Shown here one piece after another: positions 1-8,023 of a stretch of 21,591 nucleotides of DNA (its first letter is position 1; each line of letters starts with the position of its first letter). The DNA is from Saccoglossus kowalevskii. Lineage: Eukaryota; Hemichordata; Enteropneusta; Harrimaniidae. A model generated the notes under the pieces. It saw nothing but the letters and a program-made list of their open reading frames with translations, was not told the origin of the DNA and did not search any database. The position numbers and the translations under genes are program-made. Location: NCBI RefSeq assembly GCF_000003605.2, contig NW_003129855.1, forward strand, positions 576,419-598,009, given 5' to 3'.

Positions 1-318
1 AGGTTAAGTGGGTGTAATTACACCATCGAATTCACCTTATGCCTCACCCATTGTTTTGTTCAATAAGAAAGGAGGGGGTGTTAGGTTTTGCATTGATTTT
101 TGCAAACTCAATCTCATTCCAGTGTTTGATGCAGAGCCGATGTCATCGCCTGAAGACCTATTTTCACGATTAAAAGAGGGTCGGTACTTCACCAAAATAG
201 ATCTAATCAAGGGGTACTGGCAGATCCCCATGAGTGGGGGGCTAAAGAATAAACAGCCTTCCTCACACCTGATAGTTTATTTCAGTTTCGTTAAATGCCA
301 TTTGGGCTCGTGAATGCT
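1..318 (+). pseudogene. Ty3/gypsy reverse transcriptase fragment (N-terminal half)
   Basis: This is a relic of a Ty3/gypsy retrotransposon polymerase, the enzyme that copies element RNA into DNA. The reading frame from base 8 shows a linear series of gypsy RT landmarks: GVITPSNSPYASPIVL, then VRFCIDFCKLN, then FDAEP, then YFTKIDLIKGYWQIPMS. The frame is lost around base 245-260. The next RT block (FLTPDSLFQF, then MPFGLVNA) resumes in another frame at 261-318, interrupted by a TAA at 292-294 and closed by TAG at 319. No catalytic YxDD motif follows, so the copy is truncated as well as frameshifted. The element continues off the left edge. Its motif spelling (LVNA after MPFG) differs from the minus-strand element at 3.5-4.0 kb, so these are two separate gypsy lineages. 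Family assignment is secure; the exact clade is not. Confidence 0.93.
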
Positions 319-2686
319 TAGAATTACTGTTGCAATATTCTTTTTCAAACTTTGAGAAATTTAAGTTTATTGGCAGTTGATTAAATGTGCCATGTTCAGT
401 CTTGTCAGTGAGTGCAGGTCAGTACCACGAAACCACTAACATCAACTGAGAGACTGGTTGCATTATATGTGCCTGGATGGACCTCTGCTCGTACACGTAT
501 ATTATACGGCAGTAGGACTGTATAAAAGTGAAACCAGTATCGTCTTTTCTGAGGGTCCACTTACACTTTCGAACTATCTGTGTCTGTCCGATGTTGTACA
601 ACAGCTATGAAACTACTGCCCACATTTGCGACTAAATCTGTTGCTGTATGACAATGCCTTTCTAAATGGATATACAAAACACCTTACCAGCTTTATAATA
701 TGTTTTTAGTTAGGGATTGTTCTTTCCTATACTCTATGTGTGCTCTTTTGGATCACACATAGTCTATGTATTTCGTAGATTTTATCACAATTCGGCCACA
801 CTGCGTTGGTTATCAGGGATAGTTGTTGAGGGTTAATTTGCCAGGGTTGGTAAATTTTCTGACGATGCTGTCTGACTTTCAGTTTTGTTTGATGGTTGTT
901 GGATAAACTACTCTGGATTGTTACCTGTAAAGCAGTGTCTGTCTATGTGATTCGATGTCCGCTGTTCATGTGTTTCTATATTCAAGGATGCCCAAGTATG
1001 CATTGTCGCATCTCTCTTCCAGTGGTATCCCACGCCTCGAAAACATTGATTTCATGCAATTTATGATTTCTACTATATAAATGTATGATAGGACTTTGAG
1101 TAGTAGTTTACCACTATCAATAGTTGACGTTGTCCAGAATAAAAAGATCTGTGGCTACGACTTGGTTCATCTGGTATTAAAATCATTGGTCCTTTCTTAT
1201 TTGAGTTTCAATGTTCAAGACATGTGCTGCATTGTGAAACCATGTCTGCTATATGCATGTTCAGGGCCAGAATTTCTCTGTTCCCATGTGGCCTTGTGTG
1301 TATTAAATTTATCATTTTCTTTCTGGGTGATTTAATTACAAGAATTCCTATCCCCATATCTATGATAGTTGAATTAGTTCAATGTTAGTTAGTTTTAGTA
1401 TTTGTGGATCTGCATGGTGATTCTGATTTTGGTGTTCATCGGTTATCACATACTTTAATTCCTTTCGTTGTTATCTATCAGAGTTGAAACTCGGATAGCC
1501 TCCGAATTTTCCATTTGATACTAGGGGATTTGACATCACATGGTGGACAATGATGATCTTGACATCTATTTTAATGAGATATTTTCCTGAGATGTATTTC
1601 AATGATATGTCATATTTCTGTCTTTTGAGTAGCATTCGCTGTAGTATTGGTGATTGGTGATTGTGTCTCTAAGTCTGTCATAGATCTAGATGCATATGCA
1701 ACTGTGGTTTATTGTCCTGCTAAAACAGCTCCTGAAGAAAATGCTGATGCAACGCTGCTGGTTTAGAGACATCATGGTATGTTAAAACAGAGTCCAGTTG
1801 CGTGGTCTGGATTTTTTTTATTTTGTTTAATGCTTTGTTGGGCATCTGATCAGTGGTATTCTACATCAGTCTTTGGAATGTTTCTCATTGTTTGTAATAT
1901 GGATAACAGATTTGGAACGAATTTCGCCTAGTAATTACATTATGTCTTTCTTGTCTGTTGGTGTTCCCATATCTGTGTCACAAAGCGTCTACACTTACTA
2001 GTCTACCGTTCCGCTAACTCTCTGAAGTACGTCGCCTCAAAAACATCCGCTAAAACATCAGACTACACCAGCCACTCTTCATCTCAACCGACTTTGCCAT
2101 CTTAGTGTCTTAATTTGTTTTCTTGTATCTGTTGACCGGCTTGGTTGGCTGTGTTACCAGTGAATGGCTGTGGTATGTCTGTCACCGTTTAGACCCCAGC
2201 GGCGCAGTGGATGGAATTGAAATCATTGACTGGAACTATTTCTGACAGTTTGGTATTTGTAGTTTATTAATATAGCCGATGATTAATCCATAAGATAGAA
2301 CGTGTCCAGAACTTTGTGTGATTGACTGTATGATTGAAGGTTACGCCGTATAGTCTTTATACTTCTTTGTAATTGGTTAAGTTTTGATACGTAATAATCG
2401 GTCTAAGTCTTTGGTCACAGAGAGAACTACACGTGTCTGGACAGTTTGCCTTGAGGCATTCTCGATGTGGCTAAAGACTAGCTATTAAAACATATTTTGT
2501 TGAGTGTGTCTATTTGACTGTAAAGCTTCAGTGACTTTTCTGATCCTGTACCTCAAGCAGACGTGTATAGAGACAAGACGAAAATTCCCCTCATGACACT
2601 GTCTACCTAATTTCTGCCACAAAAGGCGCACGTCTCAAAACTACGTATGTTGCAAATCAAAATTACAATGAATATAAAGATAACCA
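319..2686. other. No gene recognised; T-rich decayed sequence
   Basis: About 2.4 kb with stops in all frames at short intervals and no protein family I recognise. An open frame at 1081-1335 (84 codons) is hydrophobic and T-rich but matches nothing known to me. The stretch may contain eroded downstream parts of the gypsy element at the left edge, but I could not identify RNase H, integrase or an LTR. The one clear structure is a small hairpin at 734-762, listed separately. Confidence 0.5.
734..762. repeat. Perfect 9-bp inverted repeat (hairpin)
   Basis: CTATGTGTG at 734-742 is mirrored exactly by CACACATAG at 754-762, with an 11-base spacer rich in T. No gene context is visible on either side. 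It may be chance or part of a decayed element. Confidence 0.6.
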
Positions 2687-2687
2687 A

Positions 2688-2743
2688 TAAGAATTCGTGA
2701 CTTCGGTAATATATTAAGAATGACAATGATGCTAGGGAGTCTG
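2688..2743. repeat. Blocks A' and B' (first copy of a rearranged direct repeat)
   Basis: Bases 2688-2705 (block A') match 3442-3459 at 17 of 18 positions. Bases 2706-2743 (block B') match 3321-3358 at 36 of 38 positions. Here the order is A'-B' and contiguous. On the other side of the LTR the order is B, then about 80 bases, then A. The blocks therefore flank the LTR but in rearranged order. They are far longer than a retrotransposon target-site duplication. Confidence 0.8.
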
Positions 2744-2776
2744 TAGTTTGTTGTAGTATGTATGTAATGGCTTAAT

Positions 2777-3320
2777 TGTCGTATTATTAAACCTTCAAGT
2801 CAGGTACCAGTGATCGGGGGTTTCGCCACCTTTTCAATCGAACAAAGACACACAGAGAATCGAATTGTGTCACATTTGGTCTCAGCCCACGCTGTAACTC
2901 TCTCAAGACCGCGTCAAGACTGCATGCCTCGTGGTGAGCTGCCAAGACTCTGAGACCAGCTTTATTCGCTTCTTAACTCTTAGCCAATTACAGGGGAGTT
3001 TAAGAGCTTAAGGCATAGTCTCTATATATTCAATTCGCATATAGCCAATCACACAAAGTATTCAACACGCCATAATGTCTGACTAATTGCCCCCGATGTC
3101 GGGACATAACTCTCATATTTATCGGCGCCATGTTGACTTAACCAACATTCCATAGTCGGCAATTATATCAGCCAGTTGTCTACTTACTAATCTCACCTAC
3201 GAATGAACCTGATCATGATAAGTTACGAGCAGGTGTGGATTATCCAGGGGTCATCAGTGAAAGTCGCTATAACTGCAAAAACCGGCCTCAACTAAACACA
3301 TGGAAATATAAATCATGACA
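2777..3320 (-). repeat. Long terminal repeat of a Ty3/gypsy-type element
   Basis: A 544-bp segment begins TGTCGT and ends ATGACA, the short TG...CA inverted ends expected of an LTR. It is flanked by TTAAT on the left and GTAAT on the right, a possible 5-bp target-site duplication with one mismatch. Read on the minus strand it has an LTR-like signal order: a TATATA box (about 3023-3029), then an AATAAA polyadenylation signal at 2961-2966 some 60 bases later. This orientation agrees with the minus-strand gypsy protein relics at 3457-4915, so it may be the 3' LTR of that element. Against this, no polypurine tract precedes it and a host-like repeat block (B) lies between them, so a nearby independent solo LTR is equally possible. 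I see no second LTR copy in the window. Confidence 0.65.
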
Positions 3321-3459
3321 GTAATATATTAAGAATGACAATGATACTAGGTAGTCTGGGACAGTCTGGAATAAAGCTTGGGCGTGGCCACACGTGTTGT
3401 ACAGGTGTATGTCTTTATTGGCTCACAAACATTACATTACTTAAGAATTCGTGACCTCG
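3321..3459. repeat. Blocks B and A (second copy of the rearranged direct repeat)
   Basis: Block B (3321-3358) starts directly at the LTR edge. Block A (3442-3459) starts exactly where RT homology stops. About 80 bases of unassigned sequence separate them. They are near-identical to 2706-2743 and 2688-2705 respectively. The junction of block A with the RT relic marks a deletion or rearrangement breakpoint. Confidence 0.75.
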
Positions 3460-3631
3460 TATTGCTGTGATCATTTCAGGATCTGGTCTGACGCCTGTAG
3501 TCATTATATTTACACCAAACTCACATTTGTCTTTGTGGAGTGTGGTATTTATTTTATCACATCTCTGTATAGCTGCTTTAAACTTCTCAACGTGGTTGTT
3601 CTTATTCATTCCCTGTAACCAAAATATGTCT
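3457..3631 (-). pseudogene. Ty3/gypsy reverse transcriptase relic, C-terminal palm segment
   Basis: The minus strand encodes a gypsy RT stretch just after the catalytic aspartates. A DI remnant comes first, then HVEKFKAAIQRCDKI, then TLHKDKCEFG, then TGVRPDPEMITAIR. About ten residues normally found between CEFG and TGVRPDPE (the region containing LGH) are missing. Homology ends at about 3457, where the repeated block A begins; RNase H and integrase are absent. The upstream edge at 3631 abuts the terminal inverted repeat of a miniature transposon at 3632. The rest of the RT continues beyond that insertion at 3788-3973. Confidence 0.88.
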
Positions 3632-3787
3632 CAGTGGCGGCGGCACGGGGGGGGGGGGTCGCGCCTCCAAAAAGATGATGGTGGCGTCGCCCCTACAAAA
3701 TCAAGCTTTGTTTCAGCAACATTTTCCCCTCAAAATGTTATAAGGTCGCGCCTTCGGTTGCGAGGTTGGTGAGCAGATCTCGCCCGC
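3632..3787 (+). mobile_element. GC-rich miniature transposon, copy A (right end missing)
   Basis: It starts with the terminal repeat CAGTGGCGGCGGCACG followed by a run of 12 G. Internal segments match copy B at 6047-6265, including AAAATCAAGCT and AGCAGATCTCGCCC in the same order. The matching right terminal repeat seen in copy B is absent here, so this copy is truncated. It encodes nothing. It separates two halves of a gypsy RT: the left neighbour resumes at the DI of the DD motif, and the right neighbour ends at PGVE just before that motif. The CAGNGGCGG terminus resembles hAT-type elements, and the flanks ATATGTCT and GCATGTTT agree at 5 of 8 positions with only transitions. Because the right end is lost, that duplication is uncertain. 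Confidence 0.82.
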
Positions 3788-4010
3788 ATGTTTCAACACC
3801 AGGTTGATATTCAAATTGTCGTGTGATTTATTTCTGGAGCAATTTCTGTGCAGATTTTATGCCAAATGGCATTCTCATATAATGGTTTCTAACAAAGAGT
3901 TTGTTAAAATTGATAAGCAGTTGACTGATAGGGTTTTGTGGTACCTATCAATACCCAATTTTGCTGAGAGGTCTAATCTGATGTGACGTGGCTCACATTG
4001 ACAGCCAAAA
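3788..4010 (-). pseudogene. Ty3/gypsy reverse transcriptase relic, central segment
   Basis: Reading the minus strand downward, a DLSAKLG block (about 3973) corresponds to the D-A-K-x-G motif of gypsy RT. It is followed in another frame by LLINF and then MRMPFGIKSAQ, the MPFGI-S-A motif, and ends at QPGVE just before the catalytic aspartates. At least two frameshifts and a stop break it. The N-terminal third of the RT is not recognisable. The continuation lies at 3631-3457, across the inserted miniature element. The MPFGI-SA spelling differs from the MPFGLVNA of the plus-strand fragment at the left edge. Confidence 0.8.
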
Positions 4011-4079
4011 CTACCGTTGAATACCGGGGAATGTTTCCATTATTGGTGACTTCATGTCTTCATTTACATTAAAGAAGAC

Positions 4080-4300
4080 TTAAGTTAATTCTAAGTCTTG
4101 TAATGCTTTGAAACCCAACAAAGATGGCTGATTGGTCCGTGACTTATAGTTTCCCATAACTTTTCACACTGGTACAACCTATCGGTGTGGTGCGTGTTTT
4201 CTAAACTTTGATGTTCTAGTATTTGATTTCTGAAGATTTTTGACAGACATGATGCTTGCCTCGGACCAAGTATTCATATTGAATCCTACACCTATATGTG
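4080..4300 (-). pseudogene. Ty3/gypsy aspartic protease relic
   Basis: Between the gag relic and the RT relic, in the expected order, the minus strand encodes NTWSEASIMSVKNLQ. This lines up with the DTG(A/S) active-site region of retroelement aspartic proteases. The catalytic DTG is replaced by NTW (codons at 4266-4274), so it would be inactive. Further on, in another frame, QPSLLGFKALQDLEL matches the typical protease C-terminal block (P-x-I/L-L-G-L-x-x-x-x-x-L-G-L) and ends at a stop at 4080-4082. Position and two conserved blocks support the call; the sequence between them is badly decayed. Confidence 0.65.
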
Positions 4301-4429
4301 TACCATTAGACTGTCGTTATAACGCCTACGGCGATTGAAAATAAGTGACTCTTAATTAGGCCTGAGAACTGTCGACAGTCTAATGTACCATGTTTGTCAA
4401 TTGTTAACACTCATCGTTTGCCACTTCAA

Positions 4430-4915
4430 TTATGTGTCTCCATGAACACTTTTCTTTGATTTGCAATATTTCTGATACTTAGTATTCATCTTGTGACATT
4501 TATGCCATTTTTTGAAATATAGTGGACATTGGTGCTTTCATGCTTGGTGACACATTTAAAGCGACCCGTGGTGGATTAGCTTGATTTTTCTTAAATTTCC
4601 CGAATTGTGTTGGTTTTGAATATTTTTTTCCATACCTATTTCTTCTGTCAGATTTTGTTTGATTTTTCTTTGACTTTTTATTAATTCCATATGTCATTAG
4701 GTTTTTTTCTAGACGTGAATCTTGTTTTTGTAGTAGATTATGATATATTATTATTATGCCAAATGCACAATCCTTGGTTAATATCATTAAAGCCTTCACA
4801 AAAATCATTGATGGGTCGTTGAATCATGTTGTTCTGGAGTTCCTGTGTTGAATTTGTGTCTTGAAACAACTACACATTTCTTTAAAGCGAAATGCGCCTC
4901 AAACTTATCCCACAT
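4430..4915 (-). pseudogene. Ty3/gypsy gag relic with zinc-knuckle remnant
   Basis: The minus strand from about 4915 encodes WDKFEAHFALKK and RHKFNT, resembling the gag segment of invertebrate gypsy elements. In a second frame FVKALMILTKDCAFG matches the following gag helix (F-x-x-x-L-x-x-L-A-x-x-C-x-F-G). A lysine-rich linker (NKKSKKNQTKS) follows. In a third frame CPLYFKKWHKCHKM, then YCKSKKSVH, resembles the Cys/His-rich nucleocapsid-like region, closed by a stop at 4430-4432. Several frameshifts and a deletion of roughly 30 residues separate these blocks. It is the 5' part of the same minus-strand element whose protease and RT relics follow. Individual motifs are short, but their order is right. 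Confidence 0.75.
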
Positions 4916-5759
4916 GTCTCTTGACACTGTTGTTTTGCCACAAAAACTGAAATATAATATCAAAGAACTTCCGGATCAATTAATTTTGTACTGGATTGCC
5001 TTACTTTTTTGACCATATGATTTGCCATATATTCGGACTAAATTGTCAAAACAACTCAGTCTAGTATATTAACATTTGAATTTTATCAAATATGGAGTCA
5101 CAATGTCACTGAGGCTACAAAAATAAAATAATAGTGCTAAGGAAAATCAATCACTTAAACAAGCCGCGATTGTTTTGATATTCCACGTTCCTGTGGGCAG
5201 TGCATTAAAAAATAATTTCATAAAGCTATATGTGATTGTTAATTTACATTATTGGATCAGAAAACTAATCTTGTTTCTTCCTTCAAAGCGTTGACCTTGA
5301 AAACGATGTCACGAATTACAAATATTATCCGGTACTAGTAGCATACGTTAGAATAGATATGTATGTACATATACTGCAGTAACGCTGAAACAGTAATACC
5401 ACCAACAACAACATCGTCCTATGCCTAGAGATCTCAAAATCTACTCACGAGTTTTGTGTTAGTACTTATACGTGTCTCGTACCGCATGCTCATTGCCCAA
5501 TCTGTCTTCATCATTGCCAGTATAAGAGTTGGATAATTCAACAAGACTAGTTGTGGACGAATTTTCATGGAATATTTAGGAGTGGTTTCTCTTCAAACAA
5601 GGACATAGACTGAATGAGTAACTGTTGGGTGCGCCTTCGAGCGTGAAGTAGTGAGAAGGGTGTGGTAACATTTGTAATGTCTCTTGCGCAAGTTTATGGA
5701 GGATGTCATAGCTCTTTTGCGTTCATACATTTATTAATACTCGAAAACAACAACCAAAC
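4916..5759. other. No gene recognised
   Basis: This would be the upstream end (5' LTR and gag start) of the minus-strand gypsy element, but I find no copy of the 2777-3320 LTR here and no recognisable gag N-terminus. An 88-codon open frame at 5662-5928 runs into the miniature element that starts at 5760 and is not a gene. Confidence 0.5.
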
Positions 5760-6030
5760 ATGGCGTTGGACGGCGCGCCACGCAGATACTGGTCTCATAT
5801 ACTATATGAGCAAAGGTGACCTTGACTGTTGCGCTTTCCAACGAGTACAAAGTGACACGTTACCTAGCTTTACCTGTGTAATGTTTTTGTGGATTGGAAG
5901 ATATCGAAAAATCACCGGCAGTAATTAGGTCAGGTCAAAACTCGTACATGTGATTTCTATTGCATTGTGGGAAAATCCATGTTTATCAACACAAATGCCG
6001 TACATGCGCGACACAACGACTGCCACCATT
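5760..6030 (+). mobile_element. TA-flanked miniature transposon, copy 2 (decayed)
   Basis: About 270 bp aligned collinearly with the better-preserved copy at 14871-15177. Shared runs include ACGAGTACAAA, ATTGTGGGAAAATC and ATGTTTATCA in the same order. The left end shows a worn terminal repeat (GCGCGCCACGCA matches the other copy's TCGCGCCACGCA), and the right end shows the mirrored repeat finishing at CCACCATT followed by TA. It has no coding capacity. The next 16 bases separate it from an unrelated miniature element at 6047. End points are good to a few bases. Confidence 0.82.
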
Positions 6031-6046
6031 TAAGGGCATCAAATTA

Positions 6047-6265
6047 AAGTGGCGGCGTCACGGGGGTAGAGGGGCGGTCGCTCCCCTCGAAAACAAATGT
6101 TTGAGGGCGTCACCCCTCCAAAATCAAGCTGAAACCCTTTGTGTCAGCAAAACTTGCCTTGCAAAATGTAGAAAATGGCGTTTCAGAGAGTCTAGATTTC
6201 ATTTTTTTTAAGGGGAAGCAAGCAGATCTCGCCCTCTCATGCAAAAATTCGTGCCGCCGCCTCTG
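6047..6265 (+). mobile_element. GC-rich miniature transposon, copy B (both ends present)
   Basis: A 219-bp element with terminal inverted repeats: AAGTGGCGGCGTCACG on the left and, reverse-complemented, CAGAGGCGGCGGCACG on the right. It is the fuller relative of copy A at 3632-3787. An 83-codon open frame across it is a by-product of its GC-rich ends. Flanks are ambiguous. TTAAAGT occurs at 6044-6050 and 6266-6272, TTA directly abuts both ends, and the outer 8-mers agree only partly. The CAGNGGCGG terminus suggests a hAT-like non-autonomous element, while the TTA flanks could suggest PIF/Harbinger. No transposase is present. Confidence 0.85.
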
Positions 6266-6272
6266 TTAAAGT

Positions 6273-7550
6273 CGCGCCGTAAACTGAACCCTTGGTTATA
6301 TCGGATGAATTGTGTGAATATATAATTTAAGTGAAAATTACTGACTGGCAAATAAACTATAGTTCAAGTGCAGCTGATTTGACTTATTAAACTTTGATGT
6401 CAGCAATGGAATGTAAACTCAATGTGAAAAAATGTAATGTAATTATTTTGTTTTCTAATAAGTAATCGCCAATTGAATTTATGGACATCCTTTAAAATTG
6501 TTCAACTTATTGTACTAGTATTTCTTTTTTTAGGTTATGTTATGATTTAGATTTTTATGAAGTAATTTTGTTTGCTTTTGCTTTGTTTTGTTGTCTGAGA
6601 TATTCCTTCAACGGGAAGGTCAACGTTGCGATTTTGTATCGTTGGCTAATTTTATGTGTATGTGCTGTTAATTAAAATGTATTAATTGTTATTGTTGAAA
6701 ATTATGTGTGTGTCTAATTCTAAGGGTTTAAATACATGCCTCCCAAAGGCTGTGTACATCGCCATTGTTCTAAATAAAAACTCCCTCACGCGGCTGTGAC
6801 TGACGATTCAAGTGTAGCACTGTGACGTAATATCGTCTGATTAATCCAACATAGAGTGTAATCACTCAAACACTTTCTTGGGAGCCAAGATTCTTGCTCG
6901 TTGCCAGAAAACTATGGGGAAACCAATGATTCAGAATTTATTAACAGGTCCTGTGCGAAGCTATGTTCCAGAGAGATGCCTACCTGCGCAAAGGACAATC
7001 GTTATTTCACTTTGTGTCTAAAGAAAGAAGATTTTGTATGGAAGGCAAACATTGGTACAGATTTCGTAATCATTATTAATTAATTCATTTTCAGTAAAAT
7101 CTCTAATTTAAGCGTAATTTTCGAACATTTCAGTCTTCCCTGATCCCTAAATTTGATTCTAATTTAGATTTTCCCCGTAGTCCTTGACGCCTATTCAAGA
7201 GTATGGTTCATTGTGGCTAGCGTGATGGGGTAAACTTCGTTTCGACAATGAGCTGTTATAAAGATGAACAAATATTCTTTAATGCTCAGTTTATCTTTTG
7301 AAAACAACTAATTTTTTGATTTAAAAAAAATCATGCTGTTTTCCAATCTCTATCAAAGCCAAGATCATACTACAACATCGGCAAACCTCTTCCGTGTTGC
7401 GTTTGTCACGAAGTGGCTGAACTATCAATTTGAGTAGTATCTCAGTACTTGCGCATGCGTCAGATCGCCATGGCGTTTACAAACAAGCGTCTACCCATGA
7501 GCCTTTGCGTTTTGAGCGTGTTTTATCGTCGCTTGGAATTCAATTCCCGC
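6273..7550. other. No gene recognised; AT-rich
   Basis: About 1.3 kb without a recognisable gene. An open frame at 6901-7083 (60 codons, starting from TTG) matches no family I know. Around 7463 the palindromic GCGCATGCG occurs next to ATGGCG, resembling the interior of the TA-flanked miniature family, and could belong to the remnant at 7551-7578. Confidence 0.45.
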
Positions 7551-7580
7551 GCGTGCGCAGGTGACGACCCTCCCGCTTTA
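7551..7580. mobile_element. Possible third remnant of the TA-flanked miniature family
   Basis: GCGTGCGCAGGTGACGACCCTCCCGCTT followed by TA resembles the right terminal repeat of the element at 14871-15177 (GTGCAGCACGACGACCACCGCCCTT then TA). A matching left end is not visible; ACTTGCGCATGCG near 7458 may be part of the body. Only one terminus is supported. Confidence 0.4.
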
Positions 7581-7671
7581 AGAAAGATGTGTTTACAAAA
7601 CATATAGGAAAAGTATTTCCTCTTCTCGCTACCTTAATTAATAAAAAGTTTAATTTGATATCATCTTATAT

Positions 7672-8023
7672 GGGGCAGCAAGACCAGTTGTTAAGATTCT
7701 CGATTACAATAGCTGCGTGGTTGACCAGAAGTAATTATTGGCTAACGCTGCAGGAAGTCGCTACACAAAGTATTGATATCTGCAAGGAAACACAGCAAGA
7801 CATAGTCAATATATGTCAATACCTTCGGTATAGAATAAATAATTGGAAGGATAACTAAGTGGTTCCGTGCTGTGCCTGATTCATTATCGTACATGTAAAA
7901 ATAAAAGATTGCACCAGACGAATGTCTAGACTATCTCTATGTTGTAAACAACATTAGTGCTGGATTGAAGTGCCTGAAAGGTCGATTCCATTAAATAACG
8001 TATTCTAGATTACGGGGAATAAT
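7672..8023 (+). repeat. Dispersed repeat C, copy 1
   Basis: Collinear with 11204-11432 on the same strand. The strongest shared blocks are CAGGAAGTCGCTAC (7751-7764) and CTAAGTGGTTCCGTGCTG (7855-7872). A weaker tail includes TTACGGGGAA near 8009. An 89-codon open frame at 7589-7858 overlaps it but is not conserved in the other copy. The family type is unknown; I could not define terminal repeats or target duplications. Confidence 0.75.

Noticed and set aside
37-231. 64-codon minus-strand open frame
   Set aside because: It is the antisense shadow of the gypsy RT fragment.
3467-3772. 101-codon plus-strand open frame
   Set aside because: It is antisense to the gypsy RT relic and continues into the GC-rich miniature transposon.
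5960-6211. 83-codon open frame rich in Arg and Gly
   Set aside because: It spans the end of one miniature transposon and most of another; the similar WRRHGG start at 3.6 kb comes from the shared terminal repeat, not a shared protein.
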